A DNA stretch of 64,000 nucleotides from Palsa-504 sp963769715 (GTDB lineage: Bacteria > Actinomycetota > Actinomycetes > Streptosporangiales > Streptosporangiaceae), in NCBI GenBank assembly GCA_963769715.1, contig CAVYNE010000031.1, positions 248,001-312,000 of the forward strand. The letters run 5' to 3'. Below, one piece after another: positions 19,193 to 27,980 of this stretch (positions are counted from its first letter, which is position 1; each line of letters opens with the position of its first letter). Under the pieces are notes generated by a model. It searched no databases. It had not been told where the DNA came from and worked only from the letters and a program-made list of their open reading frames with translations. The position numbers were made by a program, and so were the translations under genes.

Positions 19193-20470
19193 TCAGGCGG
19201 TTACATCGCGCATGAGTTCTGTAATCTCCGCGGCGACGGTCACCACGTCGCCGACCACGACGATCGCGGGCGGCCGGATCCCCTCCTTCGCCACACTGCT
19301 CTCCACTTGCTCCAGTGTTGAGTTAATTGTGCGCTGCGTCGGCAGAGTACCGTCTGCGATTACCGAAACGGGAGTACCCGGACTGCGTCCGTATCGCATC
19401 AGTTCGTGCACTACAGCACCGATCCGTTCCACGGCCATCAGCAGCACCAGGGTCCCCGAACTGCCCCCGAGCAGTTCCCAGTTGACCGTAGACCGTTCGT
19501 CACCAGGCGGAACGTGCACGGACACGACGTGGAACTCCTGCGCCACGCCGCGGTGGGTCACCGGGATCCAGGCGCTGGCCGGTACGCCGACCGCGCTGGT
19601 GACGCCGGGCACGACGGTGACCGGGACGCCAGCCCGCAGGCAAGCCAGCACCTCCTCGGCGCCCCGGCCGAACACGAATGGGTCACCGCCCTTGAGCCTG
19701 GCCACGAAACGGCCCGCTTGGGCGTGGCTGATCAGCGCCGCGTTGATATGCTCCTGGGCCATCGCCCGGCCGTAGGGGATCTTGCCGGCGTCGATGATCT
19801 TCACGTCATCGCGCAGTTCGTCCAGCAGCGAGCGGGGCGCCAGCCGGTCGGTGAGCACCACGTCGGCTTCGGCGAGCAGTTGCCGGCCGCGCACCGTGAT
19901 CAAACCGGGATCGCCGGGGCCGCCGCCGATGATGGCCACTGTGCCTGCCCCGGGGGGACGACCCCCCGGGACCCCCCCGCGCACGGGGGAGCTGGCCGCC
20001 CCCCCGTACCCCCCGGGGCTCAACTCACCGGACTGCAGCCCGGCTACGACCGCGTCCCTGATGGCGGCGCTGTGCCGCGGGTCGCCGCTGACCACTCCCA
20101 CCCGGACGTCGCCCGCCCGGCCCGAGGCGGGCGTCCAGGCGGCCGACGCCCCGGCGTCGTCGGCGCGGACGCACCAGGTCAGCTGGGTTTCGGCCGCCGC
20201 CGCGACCGCCGCGTTGACGCCGGGATCATCCGTACACGCACAGACCAGCCAGGCCCCGGCGCAGTCGCCGGGCTGGTAGCCGCGCGCCTCCCAGCGGATC
20301 CGCCCGGCCGCGGCCAGGTCCTCGAGCGAGGCGGTGACCTTCGGGGACACCAGGAGGATCTCCGCGCCCGCATCGAGCAACGCGGGCACCCGGCGGGACG
20401 CGACCCCTCCCCCGCCGACTACGACGACGCGCCGGCCCCCCAGGCGGAGCCCTAGCAAGTACGGATCCAT
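19193..20470 (-). CDS. cobA: Precorrin-2 dehydrogenase / uroporphyrinogen-III C-methyltransferase (CysG/CobA-like)
   Basis: A 425-residue bifunctional protein. Residues 1-150 form a Rossmann precorrin-2 dehydrogenase/ferrochelatase-type domain (VVVVGGGGVASRRVPALLDAG). From about 178 the SUMT domain starts (VAIIGGGPGDPGLITVRG, LKGGDPFVFGRG, VVPGVTSA). It makes precorrin-2 from uroporphyrinogen III and may oxidise it to sirohydrochlorin, feeding CbiX. A Gly-rich junction (about residues 150-176) is encoded by G-run/C-run DNA. It is the last gene of the cobalamin operon, 12 bases after bluB-cobT, with AAGGAA before its ATG. Confidence 0.93.
   Translation of the reverse strand: MDPYLLGLRLGGRRVVVVGGGGVASRRVPALLDAGAEILLVSPKVTASLEDLAAAGRIRWEARGYQPGDCAGAWLVCACTDDPGVNAAVAAAAETQLTWCVRADDAGASAAWTPASGRAGDVRVGVVSGDPRHSAAIRDAVVAGLQSGELSPGGYGGAASSPVRGGVPGGRPPGAGTVAIIGGGPGDPGLITVRGRQLLAEADVVLTDRLAPRSLLDELRDDVKIIDAGKIPYGRAMAQEHINAALISHAQAGRFVARLKGGDPFVFGRGAEEVLACLRAGVPVTVVPGVTSAVGVPASAWIPVTHRGVAQEFHVVSVHVPPGDERSTVNWELLGGSSGTLVLLMAVERIGAVVHELMRYGRSPGTPVSVIADGTLPTQRTINSTLEQVESSVAKEGIRPPAIVVVGDVVTVAAEITELMRDVTA
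19945..20021. repeat. G-run/C-run element inside cobA
   Basis: GGGGGGACGACCCCCC (19950-19965) followed by further C7, G5 and C6 runs, located exactly between the two domains of the CobA-like protein. The same core in the opposite orientation occurs inside cobB and, partly, in the nucleoside hydrolase gene. Confidence 0.6.
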
Positions 20471-20482
20471 GGTTCCTTCGGG

Positions 20483-22228
20483 TTACTGGAGTTTGTCCGC
20501 TACGCCGGCGGAATCGAAGGTTGCGACGTCACGCAGCGCGCGCGCCGCGCTTTGCACCAGGGGCAGGGCCAGCACGGCGCCGGTGCCCTCGCCGAGCCGC
20601 AGCCCCAGGTCTACGAGCGGGCGTAGCCCCAGGTAGCTAAGGGTAACCGTATGGCCGGGCTCGGCACTGCGGTGACCGGCGAAGCAGGCGGCGATCGCGT
20701 CGGGGGCCAAGGCGAAGGCGGCCAGCGCGGCGGCGCCGGCGATGACCCCGTCCAGGATCACCGGAACGCGCAGCGCGGCGGCACCGAGGATGAACCCGGC
20801 CAGGGCGGCGTGCTCGAAGCCGCCGAACGCCGCGAGCACGCCCACCGGGTCGGCCGGATCGGGCGAGTGCCTGGCCAGGCCGCGGCAGACCACCTCGATC
20901 TTGCGCGCGTAGGTGGCCGCGTCGATCCCGGTGCCGCGGCCGGTCGCGTCGGCCGGGTCGGCTCCGGTGAAGGCACAGACCAGCGCGGCGGAGGCAGTGG
21001 TGTTGGCGATGCCCATGTCGCCGGTGACCAGGCACCGGTTGCCCGCCGCGACCAGGTCGCGGGCGATCTCGGCGCCTGCGGCGAGGGCCGCCACAGCCTG
21101 GTCCCGGGTCATCGCGGGTCCCTCGGTGAAGTCCGCGGTGCCCCGCGCGATCTTGCGGGGCAGCAGCCCGGGGACCGGTTCGAGGTCGGCGGCTACCCCC
21201 ACGTCGACCACCGTGACCTCGGCCCCGGCCTGGGCCGCGAACGCGTTGACCACCGCCCCGCCGGCCAGGAAGTTGGCGACCATCTGGGCGGTCACCTCCT
21301 GCGGCCACGGGCTGACCCCCTGCGCGTGCACGCCGTGGTCGGCGGCGAACACCGCGACGCAGGCCGGCTCGGGCAGCGGCGGCGGGCAGCTGCCCGCCAG
21401 CCCCGCCAGCCGCACGGATACCTCTTCGAGGACGCCGAGCGAGCCGCGCGGCTTGGTCATCCGGTCCTGCCGTTCGACTGCGGCGGTCATCGCCTCGGCG
21501 TCGGGCGGGGTGATCGCCGCGATCAGGTCGGCGAGCGGGTCCACTGGTGCCTCCCCTGGCATTCCGCGGTGGCCGAACTCCTCGGCGTGCACCGCCCACG
21601 ACACCGGCCGGCGACGGGCCCAGCCGGACGTGGCAAGTTCTGGCTCGGCCGCGAACCCGGTGACGTACCCCACGCATAGGTAGGCGATCACCGCCAGGTG
21701 CGCGGGCAGCCCGAGCTCGGCGGCGAGCTCGCGCTCGTCGAAGAAGCTCACCCAGCCGACGCCGAGGCCCTCGGCCCGGGCCGCCAGCCAGAGGTTCGCC
21801 ACCGCGAGCACGCTGGAGAACTCGGCGGTCTGCGGCTGGGCGTGCCGGCCGAGCGTGTGCCGGCCACCGCGGGTGCGGTCGCAGCTGACCACGATGTTGA
21901 CCGGCGTGTCGAGGATCGACTCGATCTTCAGCTTGTCGAACGCGCGGGCCCGCGCGCCGGGCAGGTCCGCCGCGAACTCGCCGGCGTGACGGCGGGCCAG
22001 CGTCGCGATCCGCTCCCGTCGCGCCCGCTCGGTGATCACGATGAAGTCCCACGGCTGCGAGAAGCCCACCGACGGCGCCTGGTGGGCCGCCGCCAGCACC
22101 CGGCCGAGCACGTCGGCGGGCACCGGGTCCGGCCGGAACCCGCGGCGGACGTCGCGCCGCTCGGCGATCACCCGGTAGATGACATCGCGCTGCTCTGGCG
22201 GATAGCTGTTATCCATGGGCGTGGTCAT
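20483..22228 (-). CDS. cobT: Fusion of 5,6-dimethylbenzimidazole synthase (BluB) and CobT phosphoribosyltransferase
   Basis: A 581-residue fusion. Residues 10-215 are a BluB nitroreductase-like flavin enzyme (RRDVRRGFRPDPVPADVLGR, HQAPSVGFSQPWDF) that makes DMB from reduced FMN. Residues 235-581 are CobT (MTKPRGSLGVLEE, VFAADHGVHAQGVS, VTGDMGIANTTASAAL, FGGFEHAALAGF with the catalytic Glu), which forms alpha-ribazole phosphate. Fusing synthesis and activation of the lower ligand would channel DMB. The start at 22228 overlaps cbiX by 20 bases. Confidence 0.95.
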   Translation of the reverse strand: MTTPMDNSYPPEQRDVIYRVIAERRDVRRGFRPDPVPADVLGRVLAAAHQAPSVGFSQPWDFIVITERARRERIATLARRHAGEFAADLPGARARAFDKLKIESILDTPVNIVVSCDRTRGGRHTLGRHAQPQTAEFSSVLAVANLWLAARAEGLGVGWVSFFDERELAAELGLPAHLAVIAYLCVGYVTGFAAEPELATSGWARRRPVSWAVHAEEFGHRGMPGEAPVDPLADLIAAITPPDAEAMTAAVERQDRMTKPRGSLGVLEEVSVRLAGLAGSCPPPLPEPACVAVFAADHGVHAQGVSPWPQEVTAQMVANFLAGGAVVNAFAAQAGAEVTVVDVGVAADLEPVPGLLPRKIARGTADFTEGPAMTRDQAVAALAAGAEIARDLVAAGNRCLVTGDMGIANTTASAALVCAFTGADPADATGRGTGIDAATYARKIEVVCRGLARHSPDPADPVGVLAAFGGFEHAALAGFILGAAALRVPVILDGVIAGAAALAAFALAPDAIAACFAGHRSAEPGHTVTLSYLGLRPLVDLGLRLGEGTGAVLALPLVQSAARALRDVATFDSAGVADKLQ

Positions 22229-23096
22229 GGGGGTGATCGTGGGGATGCTGGGGCTCGCCGACGCGATGCTCGAACCCCGGCATCGCGATCCGGTACACGC
22301 ACATGTCGCAGTTCATGCGGATATCTCCTGCCAGCGCCTCGTGATACCGCTCGTAGACCAGCGCGGCGATCTCGTCGCAGTCGCCGAGCACGTCGGCGTA
22401 CCTGATGTCCAGTTCGGGATGCGCGGCGGCGTACTGGCCGGCCTGCGCGGCCACCCGGTCGGGCAGCACGCCGGGAAACAGGAAGTACCTGGCCACCACG
22501 ATCTGCCGCGCGCCGAGCAGGCGGCACCGCTCCAGGCCCTGGAGCACATCGGGCCGGGCCAGCGAGACGAAGGCGGTCTCGGCGAGCGGGTAGTCCCGGC
22601 CCTCCCACAACAGCCGGGCGGTCTTGACCACGTCCGCGTTGGCGTCCGGGTCGGTGGAGCCGCGGCCGACGACCAGGACGGCGGGTACCTGATCGCCGCC
22701 GACGGCGGCGATCCGTGCCGCCAGGAGGTCCACCAGCGCGGGGTGCGGGCCGAGGGGGCGGGCGTAGGTCCAGCTAAGGCCCGGATGCCGGGTGCGCTCG
22801 CGGGCCAGCGCCGCGGGGATGTCGCCCTTGGCGTGCCCGGCCGCGGACAGCATCATCGGCACCGCGACCATGTTGGCCGGGATCCCGTTCACCAGGGTGG
22901 CGACGGCGGCGCGGAGCGGCGGCGCGGAAAGCTCGATGAAGCCGCCCGCCACCCGCGTCCCGTCCTCGGCGGCCAAGCCGCCGACGCGCTCGGCCAGCGC
23001 GTTAAAGGCCGCGATCCCGGCCTGGTCGCGGGTCCCGTGCGCGGCCAGCAGCAGTGCCGGTCTTGAGGGGGCCGGTCTCGGGGGTGCCGGCCTCAT
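22209..23096 (-). CDS. cbiX: Sirohydrochlorin cobaltochelatase-like CbiX with His-rich tail
   Basis: A 295-residue two-domain CbiX/SirB-type chelatase. Metal/substrate histidines are visible at H20 (LLLAAHGTRD) and H88 (LSAAGHAKGD). The second half repeats the fold (VLVVGRGSTDPDAN, IVVARYFLFPGVL). The C-terminus has CDMC (part of NCDMCVYRIAMPGFEH) and ends in a His/Asp-rich tail HPHDHPHDHAHG, likely for metal storage. It inserts cobalt (or Fe) into sirohydrochlorin. The ATG at 23096 is chosen because upstream residues are low-complexity. Confidence 0.9.
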   Translation of the reverse strand: MRPAPPRPAPSRPALLLAAHGTRDQAGIAAFNALAERVGGLAAEDGTRVAGGFIELSAPPLRAAVATLVNGIPANMVAVPMMLSAAGHAKGDIPAALARERTRHPGLSWTYARPLGPHPALVDLLAARIAAVGGDQVPAVLVVGRGSTDPDANADVVKTARLLWEGRDYPLAETAFVSLARPDVLQGLERCRLLGARQIVVARYFLFPGVLPDRVAAQAGQYAAAHPELDIRYADVLGDCDEIAALVYERYHEALAGDIRMNCDMCVYRIAMPGFEHRVGEPQHPHDHPHDHAHG

Positions 23097-23106
23097 GGGC
23101 CCGGCC

Positions 23107-23730
23107 TCATTGAGCTGACCCCGCGTCAGCTGGTGCGTCCGCGGCGGGGCCCCTGGCGATCCGCAGCAAGGCGTTGAACGCGGCCACCGCCACTGCGGAA
23201 CCACCCTTCTCCGAGACGTTGCTCAAGGCCGGCAGGCCGCTGGCGCGCAGGGTGTCCTTGGCGTCGGCCGCGCCGACGAAGCCCACCGGGACGCCGATGA
23301 CCAGGGCGGGCTCGACCTGCCTGGTCATGATCTCGGCCAGCGCGGTCGGCGCGCAGCCCACCAGCCAGATCGCGCCCGGCCCGGCCTCGCCGTGCGCCAG
23401 CCGGACCGCCGCCGCGCTGAGCGTGATGTTCGCGGTGCGTGCCAGCCGGGCCGAAAGCGAGTCGCCGATCCTGCAGATCACCGGGTACCCGGTGATGCCC
23501 GAGGCGACCATGGCCACGTCCGCGATGACCGGCGCGTCGCGGCGCAGCGCCTCGACCCCGGCCGCCAGCGCCGCCTCGTCGCAGACCAGGTCGGTGACGT
23601 AGTCGAAGTCGGCGGTCGCGTGGATGATGCGCTCGGTCACGGCCCGGGTAAGCGGGGGCAGCGCGCTCAGGTCGATCCGGGACCGCAGGATGCGGTACGA
23701 CTCAGCTTCGATGGGATGCACCTCGGTCAT
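23107..23730 (-). CDS. cobH: Precorrin-8X methylmutase
   Basis: A 207-residue CobH/CbiC enzyme that moves the C11 methyl to C12, giving hydrogenobyrinic acid (or the cobalt form). Signatures include IEAESYRILRSRID, ERIIHATADFDY with the catalytic His, and VGFVGAADAKD. The ATG at 23730 overlaps the ferredoxin stop by four bases. Part of the riboswitch-controlled cobalamin operon. Confidence 0.95.
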   Translation of the reverse strand: MTEVHPIEAESYRILRSRIDLSALPPLTRAVTERIIHATADFDYVTDLVCDEAALAAGVEALRRDAPVIADVAMVASGITGYPVICRIGDSLSARLARTANITLSAAAVRLAHGEAGPGAIWLVGCAPTALAEIMTRQVEPALVIGVPVGFVGAADAKDTLRASGLPALSNVSEKGGSAVAVAAFNALLRIARGPAADAPADAGSAQ

Positions 23731-23915
23731 AGCAACACCTCTATCGCGTCCGCCGGGCAGATCTCCACGCACTCGCCGCATTCGGTGCACAGATCGTCGA
23801 GGACGACCAGCGGGCGCCCGGCCCCCGGCCGGATCGCGTGCCCGGGGCAGGTGAGCAGGCACGCGCCACAGCCGCGGCACTGGTCGGTGACCACCAAGTT
23901 CACGATTCGGCCCAC
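23727..23915 (-). CDS. Small 2[4Fe-4S] ferredoxin in the cobalamin operon
   Basis: A 62-residue ferredoxin with two CxxCxxCxxxCP-type clusters: CRGCGACLLTCPG and CTECGECVEICPAD. It starts at a GTG (23915) overlapping the end of cbiG-cobJ by 16 bases, and overlaps cobH by four. Its placement inside the operon suggests it supplies electrons to a corrin step (for example cobalt reduction or ring reduction where CobK is missing). The exact partner is inference. Confidence 0.9.
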   Translation of the reverse strand: MGRIVNLVVTDQCRGCGACLLTCPGHAIRPGAGRPLVVLDDLCTECGECVEICPADAIEVLL

Positions 23916-25603
23916 CGGTAGTCACGCGGCGTCACCATCCGGCCGGCCTGGACACGGGTGCGGGACGAGCCGACGACGACCAGCGTGTGCATGTCCACCA
24001 GGCCGGGATCGAAGTCGCGCAGCGTGCTGAGCGACGCGGACTGGCCCGGCCGGCTGGCGTCCCTGACCCAGCCGACCGGGGTGGCCGGGGGCCGGTGCGC
24101 GGCCAGCAGTTCCAGCGCCCGCCGCAGCTGCCAGGTCCGCTTTTTGCTGGCCGGGTTGTAGAAGCAGGTCACCAGGTCCCCCTCGGCGGCGGCGGTGATC
24201 CGCCGCTCGATGACCGGCCAGGCCGTGTGCAGGTCGGACAGGGAGATCATGACGTGGTCGTGGCCGAGCGGAGCGCCCAGCACGGCCGCGGTGGCCAGCG
24301 CGGCGGTCACCCCGGGCACCACCGTCACGTCGATCGCGTCGTCGGCGATCTCGAGCGCCGGGCTGCCCATGGCGTAGACGCCCGCGTCGCCCGAACCGAT
24401 CAGCGCCACCGCCCGCCCGGCCCGGGCCTGCGCCACCGCCTCGGCGGCCCGCTCCCGCTCCGCGCCCAGGCCGCTGGCCAGCACCCGCGTCCCCGGGCGC
24501 AGCAGGTCGGCGACCTGCTCCAGGTAGGCGTCGAGGCCGGCGACCACGGCGGCGCGGCGAAGTTCGGTTACCGCGCGCGGTGTCATCAGGTCCCGGGCGC
24601 CGGGCCCGATCCCGATCACCGCCAGCCGACCCCGCGGCCGGCCCCGGGCCACCGCGACCGTGGCGTGCGCGCTGGCCCGCTTGGCGGCCAGCAGCGTGGC
24701 CCCCGGCTCGATGAGCGCCGCCGCCTCCGCGACGCTGGGCGTGCCCACCACCCGCCGGACGACCTCGCTCGGGTTGGGCACCGGCACCGCCGCGAGCCGG
24801 CTGGCCGGGAAGGTGACCACCGGCCACCCGCGTCCGGCCGCGGCCGCCAGCAAACCCGGCTCGCCCGCCTTCACATCCGCGGTAGCGATATACCGAACGG
24901 AGCTCGCTGACAGCCCAAGCTCTCCCAGCGTGCTGTCGATGAGCTGGCCAATCTCCGCGACCGGCGCACCGCGGCTCGTCCCGACGCCCACGATCAGGGA
25001 CGGGGGACGGTAAACCGCAGCCCGTTCGGTCAAATCGATGGTGAGATCGGTCACCACGACGGCGGGAACCCCTGGTTCCGGCCGGTCCGTGCGGACCACG
25101 TTCGGGGGCAGCGGGGGCAGCGGCCATTCCTGGTCGGCGGTGAACGTGACCCGGTCGCCGGACAAGATCGCGGCGCCCACGGCGGCTAGGTCGCTGCCCG
25201 GCTCTATGCGGAAGCCCAGGTCAGCGCCGAACTCGTCGAGCCCGATGCGGTCGGCGGCGTCGCTAGCCGTGGTGATGACCGGTTCGGCGCCCAGGGTTTC
25301 CGCGATCCGGCGGGCCAGCGCGTTGCCGCCGCCTTGGTGGGCGCCGAGCACCGGAACCGCGAAGCGCAGCGCCTCGTCGACGCAGACTACCCCGGGGTCT
25401 TCGTGCTTGCCCGTCAGCAGCGGCGCGAGCAGCCGGACGGTGGCGCCGACGGCGAGGAAGCAGACGATGGCGTCGCATTCTTTGAACGCCCGGGGCAGCG
25501 CTACGGCGGCGGGGCTGTCGTAGCGGCGCGCGTCGGGCCACGCCTTGGCCAGGCGGTCGGCGGCGGCCCGGCCCGCGGCGGTGACGCCGACCAGGCCGAT
25601 CAT
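23900..25603 (-). CDS. cobJ: CbiG cobalt-precorrin-5A hydrolase fused to CobJ/CbiH C17-methyltransferase
   Basis: A 567-residue fusion. Residues 1-310 are CbiG (FKECDAIVCFLAVGATVRLLAPLL, GAHQGGGNALARRIAETLG, then the C-terminal VGVGTSRGAPVAEI), which opens the delta-lactone ring. Residues 318-567 are the ring-contracting C17-methyltransferase (LAVIGIGPGARDLMTPRA, LIGSGDAGVYAMGSPALE, VTVVPGVTAALA). The ATG at 25603 overlaps cobL by four bases. CbiG indicates the cobalt-early (anaerobic-type) logic, in which ring contraction needs no CobG oxygenase. Confidence 0.95.
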   Translation of the reverse strand: MIGLVGVTAAGRAAADRLAKAWPDARRYDSPAAVALPRAFKECDAIVCFLAVGATVRLLAPLLTGKHEDPGVVCVDEALRFAVPVLGAHQGGGNALARRIAETLGAEPVITTASDAADRIGLDEFGADLGFRIEPGSDLAAVGAAILSGDRVTFTADQEWPLPPLPPNVVRTDRPEPGVPAVVVTDLTIDLTERAAVYRPPSLIVGVGTSRGAPVAEIGQLIDSTLGELGLSASSVRYIATADVKAGEPGLLAAAAGRGWPVVTFPASRLAAVPVPNPSEVVRRVVGTPSVAEAAALIEPGATLLAAKRASAHATVAVARGRPRGRLAVIGIGPGARDLMTPRAVTELRRAAVVAGLDAYLEQVADLLRPGTRVLASGLGAERERAAEAVAQARAGRAVALIGSGDAGVYAMGSPALEIADDAIDVTVVPGVTAALATAAVLGAPLGHDHVMISLSDLHTAWPVIERRITAAAEGDLVTCFYNPASKKRTWQLRRALELLAAHRPPATPVGWVRDASRPGQSASLSTLRDFDPGLVDMHTLVVVGSSRTRVQAGRMVTPRDYRWAES

Positions 25604-26823
25604 CGCTGCGCCCACAGGACGAAGACCGGGTTCTGGGCGGCGAGCCGCAACTGGCCGGCGGGGAGCGGGGCGAGGCGGGACGCCTGGAGCTGGACGCCCT
25701 CGGGATGGTAGCCCAGGTCGGTGAGCAGGTCGCTGGTCTCCGCGACCCGCTGGACGGCGGCCAGCGTGACCACGACGCGCCCGGGGTTGGCGGTCTTGAC
25801 GGCGGCGGCCAGCACGGCGCGGTCGCCGCCGCCGACGAAGACCGCGTCCGCGGGCGGCAGGCCATTGAGCGCCTCCGGCGCGCGGCCCTGGCATACCCGC
25901 AGGCGGACGCCGTGATCGGCGGCGTTCTGGCGGATCCGGTCGCACTGGGCCTGGTCCGCCTCGACCGCGATCACCCAGGCGCCGAACCGGGCGCACTCCA
26001 CCGCCACCGAACCCGAGCCCGCGCCGACGTCCCAGATGACGCGGCCGGGGGCCGGGCCGAGCCGGGCCAGGACCAGCGCGCGGACCTCCGCCTTGGTGAT
26101 CATCGAGTCGCGGTGGGTGAACGCGTCCTCGGGCAGGGCCCAGCCGTCCGGGGCGCCCTGGTGGCCGGCCAGCCAGCGCGGCTCGCTCGGCGCTTGCTGG
26201 CTCCCCGGGGCCTCGGGGTCCACCGTGACGAGGATGTTCGGCTCGGCGAAGGTTCTTGTAGACTCCGCGGGTTCGGCGGCGAGGTCGGTGATCCGCTCTT
26301 GCGGGGTGCCGAGGCATTCGGCGACGTACACCTTCTTGCCCGCGGCCAGCAGTTCGGCGCCGAGGTCGCGGGCCGTGGCGGTCCGGGGCGCGGTCAGGAT
26401 GACGGCCTTGGGGTGCGCGAGCGCGGCGGCGAGCGCACGCTTGGGATCCCGTCCGTGGGCGGAGAGCACCAGGGCATCGTCCCAGTCCAGGCCCAGCCGG
26501 GCGAAGGCGAGCGTCACCGAGGAGGTAGCCGGGAGGACGCTGGGCCTTAGGCCGCGGGCGCGCAGCACGCGGACGATGCCGAACAAGCCCGGGTCACCGG
26601 AAGCGAGCACGGCTACGTGGCCGGAGTGCGCGTCCAGGGTGTCGAGGGCCTGGTCAAGGTGCTTGATCTCGGCACGTTCCGCGCCGGGTGGGATCGGGGA
26701 GTTTGGGTCGGCCTCGAGATGCCGGGGTGCGCCGATGACGAGCGTGGCCGCGGCGAGGACCTTAGCCGCCTCGGGACTGAAGGGTCGGCCGTCGCAGCCG
26801 ATCACCGTGACGACGGGGCTCAT
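25600..26823 (-). CDS. cobL: Precorrin-6B/Y C5,15-methyltransferase (decarboxylating), CbiE-CbiT
   Basis: A 407-residue bifunctional methyltransferase. Residues 1-215 are the CbiE domain (VTVIGCDGRPFSPEAAKVLAAA, VLASGDPGLFGIVRVL). Residues 225-407 are the CbiT SAM domain (MITKAEVRALVLARL, VIWDVGAGSGSVAVECAR) for C15 methylation and acetate decarboxylation. Overlaps both neighbours by four bases. Length and motifs are normal. Confidence 0.95.
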   Translation of the reverse strand: MSPVVTVIGCDGRPFSPEAAKVLAAATLVIGAPRHLEADPNSPIPPGAERAEIKHLDQALDTLDAHSGHVAVLASGDPGLFGIVRVLRARGLRPSVLPATSSVTLAFARLGLDWDDALVLSAHGRDPKRALAAALAHPKAVILTAPRTATARDLGAELLAAGKKVYVAECLGTPQERITDLAAEPAESTRTFAEPNILVTVDPEAPGSQQAPSEPRWLAGHQGAPDGWALPEDAFTHRDSMITKAEVRALVLARLGPAPGRVIWDVGAGSGSVAVECARFGAWVIAVEADQAQCDRIRQNAADHGVRLRVCQGRAPEALNGLPPADAVFVGGGDRAVLAAAVKTANPGRVVVTLAAVQRVAETSDLLTDLGYHPEGVQLQASRLAPLPAGQLRLAAQNPVFVLWAQR

Positions 26824-27980
26824 GCCGCGGCCTCGGCGATCTTGGTCTGGCCGGTGAAGTCGACCATGATGACACCGATCTGTGGTGTGGTCTTTTGTTC
26901 TCGGGCGGCCAGTTCGGCGGAGAAGCGGCTGAGGACGCGGGCGGCGCGAGCGCACAGTTCGCGGCCCGCAGCGGGCAGCAGGCCGGCCTCCTCCCAGAGT
27001 TCGGCCGCGTGCCGGGCGGTGTTCGCGCTGGCGACCCGCTCGGCCAGGTCCTGGTCGCCGCCGGCGGCCTGGGTGATGGCCTTGAGCAAGTCCAGCGAGA
27101 CCTTGGATCTCGTGTAGTGCGTCATCAGCACGCCGGCCGCCAGCTTGGTGAGCTTGCCGGCCATGCCGGCGAAGATGACGCGGGTCAGCCCGTGCTCCAC
27201 GGCGCGGCGCAGCGCGGCGCCGGTGAAGTCGCCGACCTCCACGAAGCACACCTCGGGCAGGTGCGGCAGGAGCTTCATGGCGCCCTTCTCGGTGCGCCCG
27301 CCGGTGCACAGCACCACCGTGTCCTCGCCCTGGGCGGCCAGCACCGAGATCGCCTGCTCCACGCTGGCCCGCCAGGATGCGGTGGAGAACGGCCGGACGA
27401 TGCCGGTGGTGCCGAGGATCGAGATCCCGCCGATGATGCCGAGCCTGGCGTTGGTGGTCTTACGGGCCATCTTCTCTCCGTCGGGGACCGAGATGATCAC
27501 CCGGACGCCCCTCCGGGCCAGGTCGATAGCCTCGCCGACCGACTGGGTGATCATCGCGCGCGGGACCGGGTTGATGGCGGGCCCGCCCACCTCCAGGCCG
27601 AGGCCCGGCTTGGTGACCACCCCCACACCCACACCGCCGTCCAGCTCGAGTCCGGGCTCTGGGCGCCAGCGTACGGTGGCGGTCAGCCGCGCGCCGTGGG
27701 TGACGTCGGGGTCGTCGCCGGCGTCCTTGACCACCACCGCTTCGGCTTGGGTGCGCGACATGGTGCATGTATCCACCGGGAACCGGACCCGCTGGCCGGA
27801 CGGCAGGCCGATCTCCACGGTTCGCTGGATCTCGCCGGTATGCAACGCGGCGGTGGCCGCCTTCGCGGCCGCCGCCGCGCAGGTCCCGGTGGTCCAGCCG
27901 GTGCGCAGCGCCTGCTTCCTGACCTTCGCCGTCCGCGGCAGGTCGGGTTCTCGCAGTTCGGGTTCGTCGCGGGAGGTCAC
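26820..27980 (-). CDS. cbiD: Cobalt-precorrin-5B C1-methyltransferase
   Basis: A 386-residue CbiD with the hallmark LRTGWTTGTCAAAAAKAA near the N-terminus, VTKPGLGLEVGGPAINPVPR, and GILGTTGIV-like ISILGTTGIVRPFS. It methylates C1 after ring opening by CbiG. The start is the GTG at 27980 within a GTGA overlap with the cobI-cobM stop. CbiD and CbiG together argue for the cobalt-early route, although CobN-type chelatase genes are also present. Confidence 0.95.
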   Translation of the reverse strand: MTSRDEPELREPDLPRTAKVRKQALRTGWTTGTCAAAAAKAATAALHTGEIQRTVEIGLPSGQRVRFPVDTCTMSRTQAEAVVVKDAGDDPDVTHGARLTATVRWRPEPGLELDGGVGVGVVTKPGLGLEVGGPAINPVPRAMITQSVGEAIDLARRGVRVIISVPDGEKMARKTTNARLGIIGGISILGTTGIVRPFSTASWRASVEQAISVLAAQGEDTVVLCTGGRTEKGAMKLLPHLPEVCFVEVGDFTGAALRRAVEHGLTRVIFAGMAGKLTKLAAGVLMTHYTRSKVSLDLLKAITQAAGGDQDLAERVASANTARHAAELWEEAGLLPAAGRELCARAARVLSRFSAELAAREQKTTPQIGVIMVDFTGQTKIAEAAA

